Assembly: GCA_949825045.1 (NCBI GenBank)
Contig: OX463807.1
Coordinates: forward strand, 39,452,749-39,516,748
DNA: 64,000 nt
Direction of reading: 5' to 3'
Source: Argyresthia goedartella
Lineage: Eukaryota > Arthropoda > Insecta > Lepidoptera > Argyresthiidae
Each line of letters begins with the position of its first letter. Position 1 is the stretch's first letter. Position numbers and translations under genes: made by a program. The notes under the pieces are model-generated. The model ran no database searches and was not told where the DNA came from. It saw only the letters and a program-made list of their open reading frames with translations. Positions 54,662-64,000 of this stretch are shown piece by piece.

Positions 54662-55772
54662 TTAATATCTTAGTGGAGCTCCTTCTCTTACTATTATTTG
54701 TTGTAGTCTACTTCTCATGCCAGTGACCATATTCCAACACATGTCAGTGCCTCGCATTATCTCCCAGGTTGAAGTAACAACTTCATCTAAATTAGACCTA
54801 GATCTCACATTCGATGGATCCCAATTGAGCACCATATGTCCCCATAGATTTTCGATGGGGTTTAAATCAGGGCTTTTAGAAGGCCAGTCAATAACTGTCA
54901 AGGATTCTTGCTTGTTAAACCATTCTTGCACAATATGGGCGCGATGCACAGCGCAATTGTCATGGACAAAGTATATATGCTCATCCGGATATACAGTTCG
55001 TACGGTTGGTAACATGACGTTCTGTAAAATATCCAAGTATCCTTGAGCAGTGTTGCGAGCACTCACTTGCACTAATTCACCGGGGCCCATCGACGACATC
55101 CATCCCCAATATCCCAAAGTAATACGGCCACTACACCTGCACGGTAGAATGTTTGCTAAACTATATCGTTCATTATTTCTTCTCCACAGTATTTTACGCC
55201 CATCCTTGTCTGATCTAAAAGTCTTTTCATCACTAAAAACAACAACATTATTACACCAATCAAAGTCCAAATATTCACGGGCAAACCGCACTCTGTGTTC
55301 ACGATGCTCATTAGACATCATAATCTTCTTCGCTGGTCTCCGACATCTTAAACCATCAGCTCGTAAGTGATTGCGAACTGTTTGTAGTGTTACATTATGA
55401 AGTGTCGCCGTAGACCGGGTGCTGGCAAACGGATTGCTGTTATGCGCTGCAATGATGTCGCGATGGCGATCAGATGCAGCTGTGTAGGCTACAGGCTGTG
55501 GGCCTGGTCGACGACTTTCAACATGTCCAGAATCTGCATACCTATGAACCCACAGTTGCACTGTTCTTCTCTGTAAAATAAGAAAAAAATACAATGAAGT
55601 AGTAACACAAGGTATAATTATAATCATAATTTATAAAAAACCTTCAAATTTATTTTTTATATGCATAACTCACCGATATCATTAAACGTCGTGCTATCTC
55701 GCTAATTGAAATGTTTTGTTCATACAAAACAATGATTTCCGCCTTTTTAAAAGTGGATAGATGACTTTCCAT
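54662..55772 (-). CDS. Tc1/mariner-like transposase with one spliceosomal intron (DD35E)
   Basis: Exon 1 is 55772-55674 (ATG, 33 codons, HTH start FKKAEIIVLYEQNISISEIA RR) ending at a donor GTGAGT. The intron is 55673-55571 (103 nt), ending TTCTTATTTTACAG. Exon 2 is 55570-54662 (302 codons), beginning RRTVQLWVHRYADSG, in phase 0. The catalytic triad is D in VVFSDEKTF, D in YFVHDNCAVH and E in SPDLNPIENLW. I count 35 residues between the second D and E, against 34 in classical Tc1. The total of about 335 aa is normal for the family, and no stop is seen. TIRs were not found. Confidence 0.85.
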
Positions 55773-56009
55773 GATAGATAACAAATCTCAATCACAATTT
55801 ACAAGGAACGAAATGCAATACAACTAATGCTGAGAGCGCGCAGACGCAAAACAATTTTAAAGAGGGTAGCTGTTACATTTTAAATAAAGAAGGTAGACTA
55901 TGGCCTTTTTACCGGGCAAGTTTACAACTCTTCGAACTCTAGTTTGGTTAAACAATTGTAATCAATTTATATTCGATGCTATGTGAATTTAATAATACTC
56001 GTAGCTTCT
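55773..56009. other. 5' flank of the Tc1-like transposase
   Basis: No gene. It should contain the transposon's 5' end and promoter; no inverted match to 54391-54661 was recognised. Confidence 0.35.
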
Positions 56010-56300
56010 AAAAAATAATTTCCTTTGAGGGATCGAACCTTTATCTACATATCGTAATTCTAGCACCTAATCCACTAGGCTATCGACTACTTTGCATAAA
56101 GCTGTGAAAACTTGCGTCATAATCAATGAATGTATGGGATCAGAAAAACGCACACAGACGCGACATTAACACGAATACTGTGTTAGTGTGCATTGCTAAT
56201 CGTAGCTATTGGCAACGTTACGCACACAAAGACTGGTGTTTGTGTGCCCTGCAAACCGATCTTCTTTGTCGTGTGTACCATTTCAAAATTTTGTTTTTAA
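56010..56300. repeat. Right arm of the inverted repeat, with tRNA-like A and B boxes
   Basis: On the minus strand: AAGAAGATCGGTTTGCAGGG CACACAAA and TTTGTGTGCGTAACGTTGCC, then at the inner end TAGCCTAGTGG (a good A box, 56082-56072) and AGGTTCGATCC (a B box, 56040-56030). Confidence 0.7.
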
Positions 56301-56529
56301 ATTTATTATAATATATTCGTTCTATTTTGTATCTATGAGTGGCGTGTTTGGGGAGAGAGTCGGTGTGTATTTGAGTTAGGTGTGTGTTGTGTGTGCACAC
56401 GATATATTTGACTGTGGATGTGTGATTTTTTAAAGTGAGTATGTTGTGTGAATGAATTAATGAAAGTAACAAACTGTGATAACAGTAAAATACAGTGCAG
56501 ATAGAATCTGACTTACAAGAGTTTCGTAG

Positions 56530-57561
56530 TCATTTTTCCTGTAGTAAACTATGTACTTGAGCTTCACTGTCAATTCTTATCTTAGGGGATGTTTCGTTCC
56601 TTCTAACGTATACTCGACCAAATGCAGTCCAGCAAAACTTGTAGGCTTTCGACTTAGCGAGGTCCCTTGCCAAGAAGTGGAGACGGGCACCTTTTGCAGT
56701 GAGCTGCTCTGATACAAAGATAGGGGTGTCCTCATTTTTAGTGAAACCTAGGTGTTTGGCAGATAACTTTTCTTGGCGCTTAGTGTTGTAGGCCTTGCAC
56801 ATTCTGAGGATATTGGTCCTTGTTATGGTTGAGCACGTCTCAACTATTATAGGCGAGTTTTTTAGCTCATTTTTGCCGTTGACTCTATAAATATCCCGAA
56901 TATCAGAGTCATCGATTTTACAGTCTATGTTTGTGGACAAGCAAGTCATCATTTTGATCAGATCTTCCTGTGTCTCATTAGAAGATTTTGGAACGTTTTT
57001 GATCTCGATGCTCGTTTTGCGACTACCTCTTTGTAGGTCTTCTACTTTATTTTCTAGAAATGTTATTTGTTCCCTATCCTTCTTAGCTTGCACTTCTAGT
57101 TCCTCAATTTTTTTCCTGTATTCTTCATTTTGGTCTGTGATGAAGGCTATAGCGGTTTCAATATTTGCATTTGATTGCTGGATCTCTTTCAATGTTTGGC
57201 GGAATTCTCGACCTTGTATCGCTATCATCTCTTTCATTTCCTGCTTGAAAGTAATTAGTTGGCAACTAATATCCGTCTGCTGGTCGCTTTCCTCTTTATC
57301 ATTGAACACAGGGCTGTCTTGTTGTTGCTGTTCAGCCGGCGGTTGTATCTGTGACTTTCCAATGGGAGTGTCATCATTGCGTCTACGGCGAGAAACATTA
57401 CGACAACCATTGCATTGCCATGATCTTTTATCTTTGTCCGAAAGATCTTTAAATTGAGCTTTTGTTATCTGGAGGCAGTGATAGTGAGACTGGCTCTGAC
57501 ATTCCCTGCAGACTAGTAGCTCAGTAGACGACACGACTTTCTTACAGTTGAAGCACGGCAT
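56530..57561 (-). CDS. LINE A ORF1: PHD-type zinc finger, coiled coil and RNA-binding domain
   Basis: An intact 343-codon frame from ATG (57561). Residues 1-55 hold a PHD/zinc-finger pattern (CFNCKKVVSSTELLVCRECQ, HYHCLQITKAQF, WQCNGCRN). Residues about 100-180 are a long coiled coil (FRQTLKEIQQSNANIETAIA, EELEVQAKKDREQITFLENK). Residues about 190-340 form the C-terminal nucleic-acid-binding part (SIEIKNVPKSSNETQEDLIK, CWTAFGRVYVRRNE). Such ORF1 proteins form the LINE RNP. No stop or shift, unlike most genes here, so LINE A is rather young. Confidence 0.85.
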   Translation of the reverse strand: MPCFNCKKVVSSTELLVCRECQSQSHYHCLQITKAQFKDLSDKDKRSWQCNGCRNVSRRRRNDDTPIGKSQIQPPAEQQQQDSPVFNDKEESDQQTDISCQLITFKQEMKEMIAIQGREFRQTLKEIQQSNANIETAIAFITDQNEEYRKKIEELEVQAKKDREQITFLENKVEDLQRGSRKTSIEIKNVPKSSNETQEDLIKMMTCLSTNIDCKIDDSDIRDIYRVNGKNELKNSPIIVETCSTITRTNILRMCKAYNTKRQEKLSAKHLGFTKNEDTPIFVSEQLTAKGARLHFLARDLAKSKAYKFCWTAFGRVYVRRNETSPKIRIDSEAQVHSLLQEK

Positions 57562-57971
57562 GATTATTATACTTAGCGCAAATATTGGATTGGATTTTCG
57601 ATTTCTTTACGCGCATTCAGGCGAAACCGTAGGCGGTAGCAACACTGGCCGACGAAGCTACCACGGTCACACTCCGAGCGCTGAGAAAGTACCAGGAGCG
57701 CAGTGTGAGCAAGAAGCTGCCACTAACCGGTATCCGCACTGGTCCTCCTCAGGGCGGGGCAAAATGGGCCACGCGCAGGTGGATGTGTCCGCTGCTGCTG
57801 GAGGCGGGTCGAAGGGGCGGGGCAAGATGATCCGCTGGGTTGCGCCAGCGCCGGTGGGGCGGAGCACAACGTGACGTCAAGTGAAGGCTCCTTACTGCTT
57901 ATGCACTCCTATTATTTTGTATGTTTTTAATTTTGTAATTTACTGTTTTAACTTTAAATTAAATTAAGTAA
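57562..57971 (-). promoter_or_regulatory. LINE A 5' UTR, GC-rich putative promoter
   Basis: A GC-rich leader with several CCCGCCC/GGGGCGGGG GC boxes at about 57750-57860 and a perfect CRE-like TGACGTCA at 57871-57878. LINE promoters are internal and lie in the 5' UTR, so this may drive LINE A. Confidence 0.5.
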
Positions 57972-58470
57972 TATCTTTGAAAAACGTCTACTCGTGTTGA
58001 GATCCGGGGGGAAGAGGGGGTGGGAGGCCGAGTCCCTCGGTGGTGGTTCCGCGCCGCACCTTTGCGCCCTTCAGCAGCTCTTCGCGGACGGATCGCCGAG
58101 CCAGCCGCACGACGATGGGCCGCGGCCGGTGCTTGCGGGGTAAGCCGCTTGCCTCCGCCACTGCTACAAGTGGGGCACGCGTCGCGCTGACCACCTCTCG
58201 CTCGTCCAGCGTCACGCCGAGTTTCTGTGCCGCGGCGGTCAAGATGTGCAGAACTGATTCTCCCTCGTACTCCGGTATGCAGGTGAGCTCGACGTCGTTC
58301 AGTAGCGATGCTTGGTCATGTTGTCTCGCCGCTGCCCTCAGCTTATTGACCGACTCTTGCAGCTCGGCCACTTGCGAGGATTTCAACCGATCTTTTAATT
58401 CTGCCAGTTCATCTCTCAGGACTGCATTCTCGCTCTCAACTACAGTTACTCGGTCCTTAAGAACATATTA
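57972..58470 (-). pseudogene. LINE B ORF1, upstream piece
   Basis: Readings RVTVVESENAVLRDELAELK DRLKSS (coiled coil), NDVELTCIPEYEGESVLHIL TAAAQKLG and RPRPIVVRLARRSVREELLK GAKVRRG, the central domain of insect LINE ORF1. It stops after GLGLP, where LINE A begins, and is 5'-truncated at about 58470. Confidence 0.82.
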
Positions 58471-58474
58471 GTGA

Positions 58475-58972
58475 GCAGCAGTTGGATGTCGGCTGATAAT
58501 GAGCTCGTTGACGTGGAAATCTCCGTTTACAATAAGGCTTACAGTAATTATTTACCAAATTGCACTTATTGCTAGATAATTAGTAACAAAAAGCAGCACT
58601 TATCATTTATCTGTAGAAACTAAATAGTAGAGTCAGATCTTTTGTTAACTTTGGGATTGTATCAGAGAATATGTCAACTAGCTGACCCACCCTGACCAGT
58701 TCATTTATGAGAGCTATAGCTCTTGGGGTAGGCGCGTTTTCACCGCGCAGGCTGCGAAAATGATGGGCCGAAGCCAATAGTGGTGTCCGCCGCCGAAGCA
58801 TACCAGATCGCAATTTGGGGACTATTATAGAGATGCTGTGCAAAACGCTTGGATTATTTACCGTGTTTCGCAATGTACTAATATAGTGGACAAATAGGGC
58901 CAGCTTTCTTCTAAGCTCTAGAGTATACAGGCCAACCGATTTATTACGATGAAAATGATGTTATTGAAATTC
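58475..58972 (-). pseudogene. LINE D: short ORF2 C-terminus and 3' UTR
   Basis: The minus-strand frame 58873-58607 (RSGMLRRRTPLLASAHHFRS LRGENAPTPRAIALINELVR VGQLVDIFSD) ends in a stop and is followed by a 3' UTR to about 58475. It looks like the C-terminal end of another LINE ORF2 (uncertain). It abuts the truncated 5' end of LINE B. Confidence 0.5.
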
Positions 58973-59160
58973 TTCAAAAACTCAAAACTCAAAACGTTTA
59001 TTCTGTAAATAGGCCACTTGGGCACTTTCACATGTCATTTCATTTCATTTTTTACAGAACATTTGGTATTATTATTTGTATCATATTATCAGAAAAAAAA
59101 AGTACTTAATTATTGTTTCTAAGAGATGTAAAGAGTCTCAAATGTCATAATAAAATAATT
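58973..59160 (-). repeat. LINE E 3' UTR fragment
   Basis: CAAAAACTCAAAACTCAAAACG TTTATTCTGTAAATAGGCCA on the plus strand is the reverse of a LINE tail with AATAAA and a (GAGTTTT)n end. About 190 bp, no coding part. Confidence 0.5.
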
Positions 59161-59164
59161 AAAA

Positions 59165-59505
59165 TATAAATAACAGAGAGATCTTGAAGGAGCATTCAAA
59201 TTGCAAGATATAAACGAGTACCTGAAAGGCAAATTGATAGACGTCAACTTTAATTTATCATGCAACTACAATACATTGAAAACGTACATTTTCAGCAACA
59301 ACATTTTGAGAAAGAAAATAGTCTAGGAAATTTGTTAGGATTTGGTAATCAAACGCTTGAAGCTTATATATTACACGAATCACAACATCCTGTTAACATA
59401 CTTTCAACAACTGTGATGAGGATAGAATGTGATATAGTGAGCGGATCATATACAAATGGCATATCTTGTCACATTATACATGAGTTTGCGTTAATAGAAC
59501 TCTTG
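59165..59505 (+). pseudogene. Polinton capsid-like protein, C-terminal piece
   Basis: Readings AFKLQDINEYLKGKL (about 59172-59230), then after a frameshift NSLGNLLGFGNQTLEAYILH ES, HPVNILSTTVMRIECDIVSG SYTNG and CHIIHEFA, matching the second half of the protein that starts at 46126 (family memory). It ends at about 59505, where env sequence of the opposite strand begins. Confidence 0.7.
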
Positions 59506-60385
59506 CAGCGTTTCAAGAGAATTCACTTGTTTTCATCCAGCCATAACCTAGGCTAATGATTCCTGAATGAGTCAGTTGCAGTGCGGTAACATGATTCTCG
59601 CACATGACGCGCAGCTGACAATGGTGGCAACAAAAGTAGAAATAACTGTTCATATGTTGATAAATCTTGCTGAAATCTTGTTGTAGGTTTTCTATTGGTA
59701 GCGATAGACCACTTGTAGTTTGACTTGATATTATGCTCAACACAAAGCGAGTTGAGTAAAATATCAAGTCAAACTTCATCTTCATGAAAACCTTTCAACT
59801 GGAAACATGATGACTAGTATAGTTCCAATAACAGAAACAATAGCCGTAAAATTATCCGCCCCAGAGCAATTGCTCTGGGGCGAGCAAATGCATGTTAAAC
59901 TTGCCATGATATATCCATTAGTATGTCCAGTAAATAGCCTTGTATGCTCTTCAAATGGTAAGCCATGTTAATTGCTACTATGCCTCCCGAATTGAAGTCT
60001 GTGATGACTTGTAATGTCTGAAATTTGGTACTCATCTTGTTTACCGAAATACCTAAGTCGATGATGTGCTGATTCATGATTTTATGCTGCTTGTCTATAG
60101 CCGCTTCTGTCCTTTTGAGAATATTATGCTACACCTCTATGACCAAAGTCTGGTTCTTCCAAAGTGACGCTAGATGTTGATGATTGTCTCGTAGTAGCGT
60201 AATATCTTCTTGATACTGTTCTGCGAATCGCTCTTCCAGTACGCCGAAGAGTGTATTAGCTAAGTAACCGACACCGTTGATAAGCCCGCGACGGTGTAGT
60301 CTTGATGTTTGTCGCATTTTGATATACTGACTCAACAACATGCGGTTATAGTACTCCAGTTCTGAGTACTCATGTTATAATTGGA
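59506..60385 (-). pseudogene. Errantivirus/baculovirus F-like env fragment, broken
   Basis: Insect-retrovirus envelope (fusion protein) remains on the minus strand, in three frame-broken blocks in the right order. Block one (60341-60129) holds a basic cleavage-like site followed by a hydrophobic Gly-rich fusion-peptide-like segment and the start of a heptad region. Block two (60077-59895) continues the coiled-coil region. Block three (59785-59513) is Cys-rich, the membrane-proximal part. The N-terminal surface domain and transmembrane anchor are missing, and stops separate the blocks. Not functional. No LTRs or pol genes adjoin it. Confidence 0.7.
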
Positions 60386-60555
60386 GTAAGACTATATCGC
60401 AGTGGGATTCCTTCTTTATAATCGTGCACATATATCCGTGCACATATAATCGTGCACAAAGTCACTTTAAAATTAAAGTTTTGTCTTTGTATAGGATCAT
60501 TTCGATAAAAGTTGCAACAGTTGAGGAACATTTAGAAAATGGTAACCCTAAATTT
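60386..60555. other. Short spacer with CGTGCACATATA repeats
   Basis: At 60417-60457 the word CGTGCACATATA recurs two to three times (ATAATCGTGCACATATATCC and following). Nothing else is recognised. Confidence 0.5.
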
Positions 60556-60710
60556 TACTTTAAGTAGTAGAATTCTTTTATATGTGTGAAGTGAAGTTAG
60601 TGGACATATCGGGTGTTGTTAATCCTTTAAATTATGTTCACGTTGATAACAAGACTCTCTGAAGAACCAGGCTTTCAAGAAAGACAAAGCAGATCTGGTT
60701 GGAATAAGTA
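60556..60710 (+). repeat. 155-bp direct repeat, left copy
   Basis: Identical to 60970-61124 except for about three positions. It starts TACTTTAAGTAGTAGAATTC and ends CTGGTTGGAATAAGTA. The two copies bracket a SINE. Confidence 0.95.
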
Positions 60711-60969
60711 CATATAAAAATAATAATAATATCTTGGACACTTTACACACATTGATCTAGCCCCAAACTAGGATTCCCTGTATCTTGGGTACTAGACAAC
60801 GAAACACATATTTATATAGATAAATAGTATACTTAGATAGATAAACAACCATGACAAGGGTACAAACATCCGCTCTCATCAAACAAATATTTGGCCCCAC
60901 CGGGACTTGAACCCGGGACCCTTGGCTTCGTAGGCAAGGTCACTGCCGACTCGGCCATTCGGGTCGTCG
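60711..60969 (-). mobile_element. tRNA-derived SINE between the 155-bp repeats
   Basis: Minus strand: A box TGGCCGAGTCGG (60958-60947), B box GGGTTCAAGTCC (60914-60903), a body with ATTTGTTTGATGAGAGCGGA TG and CATGGTTGTTTATCTATCTA, and an AT-rich (ATT)n tail at about 60715-60730. The body matches the SINE at 33640-33960. Confidence 0.85.
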
Positions 60970-61124
60970 TACTTTAAGTAGTAGAATTCTTTTATATGTG
61001 TGAAGTGAAGTTAGTGGACATATCGTGTGTTGTTATTCCTTTAAATTATGTTCACGTTGATTACAAGACTCTCTGAAGAACCAGGCTTTCAAGAAAGACA
61101 AAGCAGATCTGGTTGGAATAAGTA
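60970..61124 (+). repeat. 155-bp direct repeat, right copy
   Basis: See 60556-60710. It adjoins the tRNA-like head of the SINE directly. Confidence 0.95.
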
Positions 61125-61139
61125 TAAAACGACCATATT

Positions 61140-61605
61140 TCTTGGATTAATAAGCATTGATGGTCACTTTGTTTCTGAAAACTAATGGTGTAGTTGTTTA
61201 GATACAAGGATAGTTCATAAAAGTGAACTACCTAGTATAAGCCGGAAGATGGACTAAACAAACATCTTAAGTTTCAGCTTCCTTTCAGTTGTCATTTAAT
61301 ATATATTTACAATTGTCAAAATGAAAATGTAGAGTCATTTATGTGATTGTGCAGAAAAATGGTAAGTCAAAAATGGGAAATGGTCTTGAAAGCCAAAATT
61401 ACTTGTCTGGAAACAAGTGTAGTAAGTAAAATGAGTACTACATTGTATTAGCCGGAAGACGGACCAAATTAGTGATTATAGATTTCCCGAAATGATATTG
61501 AAAACTAAAATTACCTAGTTGTCTGGATGCAAGTGTATTACGTAAAATGTGTATTACATTGTATTAGCCGGTAGACGGACCAAATGAGTGTAGTAGTTTT
61601 TTATA
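61140..61605 (+). repeat. Imperfect tandem repeat with TAGCCGGAAGACGGACCAAA
   Basis: The word GCCGGAAGATG / GCCGGAAGACG / GCCGGTAGACG begins at 61241, 61451 and 61567. The last two units (about 116 bp apart) share the surrounding AAAATTACCT...CTGGATGCAAGTGTA...GTATTACATTGTAT text. Function unknown. Confidence 0.6.
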
Positions 61606-61767
61606 TCCCATGTACCTAATTTATTTATTTTTCGTTTTTTGTGAATATGTCTGTGGCAGTTCTCGATCAACATCTGTCATCGAACGATTGCTGTAGCAAA
61701 TGAAATTATTTTAGATATTTCTATTACCAATTCTCAATTGATGTTAAGAGACTTTTGCAAACTAGCG

Positions 61768-62097
61768 ATCCCATAGGCTGAACTTAGGCTTTACATCGTG
61801 AAATGGATTTGAACTGTCAATAGGTTTTTCTATCCATCTGTCGACTCTGTAGACCTAAACGCTCATGAAGTGATTTTAAATGGTTAATAGGTCAATATGG
61901 TTTTCGATCCATCTGTCGGCCCGAACGATCGTGAAGTGAATTTAAACTGTCAATAGGTTTTTCGATCCACTTGTCGAGCCCGTAAGCCCGAACGATCGTG
62001 AAGTGAATTTAAACTGTCAATAGGTTTTTCGATTCATCTGTCGAGCCCGTAGGCCAGAACGATCGTGAAGTGAATTTAAACTGTCAATAGGTTTTCC
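61768..62097 (-). repeat. 67-bp minisatellite, about 5 units, inverted relative to the 30.2-kb array
   Basis: The unit AAACTGTCAATAGGTTTTTC GATCCACTTGTCGAGCCCGT AAGCCCGAACGATCGTGAAG TGAATTT (67 bp) is the reverse complement of the unit at 30236-30434. The left units are more diverged than the right ones. Confidence 0.88.
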
Positions 62098-62098
62098 A

Positions 62099-64000
62099 TC
62101 TAATCAAATCAAATCAAATCAAATAAGTTTATTTGCATGATTTTTGGTAACAATATTGGATCTCAATTTAATACATTTTCATCGCAAAAATCTGCCTTTT
62201 CAGGCGTACAAATATTGTTTATAATAAATAAATTTTAAGTCATCATATTATTCAATTACATTAAATAGTTCTAACATTTTATCAGAAAAATATATAATTC
62301 ACACTTCAATTAAATAAAATAGTTCTAACATTTTATCAGAAAAATACATAATTCACTCTTCAATTTCATAAGTAAGTAAGTTATAGTTCTATAAATAATT
62401 TGTAATTAGGTAAACTATTTCTGAGTTGACATTATTTGTCTCTTATCACTCATTGATAGAATAGAAACAACGAAAGATGAGCCAATCATGTAATTTAGTT
62501 TTAACCAAATTAAATCGTAGATCTTTCGTTTCTGTTGGTAGGGCATTGTATATTTTTATTGCCATATGAAAGACATTTTTCTGGACTGAAGTTAGTTTGT
62601 ATTTATGAACAAATAACCTCTCTCCAATGGTTTCTCTCTGGGTTTGAATTGTCATTTCTTTATTTTTAGGAAAATATGTAGGATGTTTTCTAACAAAAAT
62701 AATATTTGTTTGATATATAGACATGGCAATGTCAGTAGTTTAAATTTGATGAACAATGGCTTGCAAGTGTCTCCAGCATAGGCTCCTGAGATAACTCTCA
62801 CACATTTATTTTGTATTTTAAAAACTTTTTCAATTTCTGTCGAGTTACCCCATAATATCAGTCCATATTGTAGAATGGACGTGACATATGCGTGGTAAGC
62901 GTTCTGTGCGACTTGTACCAAGATTATTTCTTTGAGATGGCGGAGAGCGAATACGAATCTGTTTAAGTTTGTAGAGATTACGTCTATATGAATTTTCCAT
63001 TTGCAGAATTTGTCCAAATAGAGACCTAAAAATTTCTGTACATTGACATTTATGTTTTAAATAGCTTTTTATCCATTCATTTGCTACACCTCTGATTCCG
63101 TACTTTTCTAGTTTATCATCGAGCAGACCATTGCGCACGAAGTCGAAAGCTTTGCTCATATCAAAGAAGAGTGCAATGACAGGTGTTCCTGAGTCAATAG
63201 ATTCGGTTATAGATTTTAATAATTGGAAATTTGCTATTGTGGTTGATTTATCTTTAAGGAAACCGTTTTGTTCTGGTCTTATAATGTTATATTTTTCCAG
63301 ATAACCATTGAATCGTTTTAAGAAAACCTTTTCTACAACTTTTGAAAGAATTGGTATGAGCGTTACTGGTCTGTATTAGTTTGGGTTTGTTTTGTCTCCG
63401 TGCTTAAATAGTAGCTTAACAATAGAATGTTTAAGTTTTTCTGGGAAGATACCTTGACTAGGGGAGAGATTTATAACGTGACTCAAGGCATGTATAATAT
63501 AAACTGCACATTTTTTGAAATACGTGTTGAAAATTCATCATAACCCACCGAATTTGTATTATTGATGGACATTATTACTTTCTTTATCTCATCGGGGTCG
63601 GTTGGTTGAAAAAATATATTGGAGTTGTGATTTTTAATATTTGTTATGTTTGTTCTTTTAGGATTCTCAATTTTTGTAAGATTAATGAAATAATTATTAA
63701 ATGCGGTCGCAATGTCAAAGGGGTTAGTATATTTTACATCATTATGAGATATTTCTTCAGTGTCATTATTGCCTAAGTTTTGTTTAAATACATGCGTTTT
63801 GATGAGATTCCAAATAGCTTTTATTTTGTTATTTGTATTCAATATGAAGTTCTGGTTGCCTATTCTTTGTGATTGTAAAATACATTTTATAAGTATGTTA
63901 GAATAGTTTTTGTACTGGGTTTTATACGTTACTTTATTATCTTTCACCATCTGATATTGGAAATATAACTTTCGTTTATTTGCGCTGCACTTTTTTATAC
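62099..64000 (-). mobile_element. LINE F, running off the right edge
   Basis: Its 3' tail is the (AATCA)n run at 62099-62126 on the plus strand. On the minus strand the readings run from a linker at the window edge (63950-63483: NFILNTNNKIKAIWNLIKTH, DPDEIKKVIMSINNTNSVGY DEFS) through RT (ALFFDMSKAFDFVRNGLLDD KL) to the C-terminus (62724-62446: VFHMAIKIYNALPTETKDL). It is broken by several stops and frameshifts and lacks the YADD segment. Confidence 0.85.
62446..63480 (-). pseudogene. LINE F reverse transcriptase with a palm deletion
   Basis: After SYLKHKCQ (about 63055) the reading passes, with a frame change, straight to QKFLGLYLDKFCKWKIHIDV and on to LRHLKEIILVQVAQNAYHAY VTSILQYGLILWGNS. 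The usual GVPQGS and YADD motifs between them are absent, so the copy is catalytically dead. Confidence 0.8.

Noticed and set aside
54391..55990. TIRs of the Tc1-like transposon
   Set aside because: I compared both flanks of the transposase and found no convincing inverted match, so no ends are annotated.
56030..56100. Possible tRNA gene on the minus strand
   Set aside because: The A and B boxes are good, but no cloverleaf with a pairing acceptor stem could be drawn, and a related inverted copy stands at 54134-54189; more likely a SINE head.
57548..57874. 108-codon plus-strand frame, Gly/Arg/Ser-rich
   Set aside because: It results from the GC-rich 5' UTR of LINE A read on the opposite strand.
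58040..58471. 143-codon plus-strand Ser/Arg-rich frame
   Set aside because: It is the shadow of the LINE B ORF1 piece on the minus strand.
60895..60965. tRNA-like sequence with good A and B boxes
   Set aside because: It is followed by a SINE body and tail also found at 33.6-33.96 kb, so it is a SINE head rather than a tRNA gene.
61768..62097. Regularly repeated units that could suggest a CRISPR array
   Set aside because: The units are directly adjacent 67-bp copies without distinct spacers, and the context is an animal genome; it is a minisatellite.

Overview
The window is AT-rich animal nuclear DNA, most likely from a moth or butterfly (inference). Clues are tRNA-derived SINEs, APE-type LINEs with (AATCA)n or (TTTGTA)n tails, Gypsy and BEL/Pao elements with insect-type proteins, a Polinton/Maverick remnant, an errantivirus-like env fragment, spliceosomal intron signals and an arthropod-type mitochondrial ribosomal protein L18. 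There are no bacterial operons, Shine-Dalgarno sites or CRISPR arrays. Almost all of it is transposable-element sequence, much of it nested; the only recognisable host gene is mRpL18 (minus strand, 34.5-35.0 kb), plus a possible small two-exon host gene at 16.0-18.7 kb.

Layout. 0-1.7 kb: 5' part of a minus-strand Gypsy-like element (gag, then a -1 frameshift signal, then G-patch and retropepsin) running off the left edge. 1.8-6.0 kb: a duplicated LTR-like segment, LINE scraps, a SINE and three adjoining interspersed repeats. 6.1-11.0 kb: a complete but inactivated Gypsy element with 218-bp LTRs and a 5-bp target duplication. 11-22 kb: LINE ends, MITEs, unexplained AT-rich DNA and the possible host gene. 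22.5-28.3 kb: a complete BEL/Pao element (237-bp LTRs, 5-bp target duplication) inserted in a minus-strand LINE whose two halves flank it. 30-37 kb: a snap-back palindrome, a 67-bp minisatellite, a SINE, mRpL18 and a LINE end.

37.6-59.5 kb: the broken remains of one Polinton on the plus strand. In order: packaging ATPase, conserved Polinton protein, unknown ORF, integrase with chromodomain, PLA2-like/minor-capsid-like protein, adenain-like protease, capsid-like protein. It is split by at least five later insertions: a nearly intact LINE (38.7-41.8 kb), an RTE 3' end (43.1-43.3 kb), another LINE (44.4-45.5 kb), and a stack at 46.3-59.2 kb in which LINE B contains LINE A, LINE A contains an inverted-repeat element, and that in turn contains an intron-bearing Tc1-like transposase. 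The capsid-like gene begins at 46.13 kb and resumes at 59.17 kb.

59.5-64 kb: a minus-strand env fragment joined directly to the Polinton end, a SINE bracketed by 155-bp direct repeats, a second and inverted array of the 67-bp minisatellite, and a minus-strand LINE running off the right edge. The most notable items are the textbook -1 frameshift pseudoknot, the dismembered Polinton with its parvovirus-type PLA2 domain, the inverted repeats carrying tRNA-like boxes around an intron-containing DD35E transposase, and the SINE with its very long flanking duplication.
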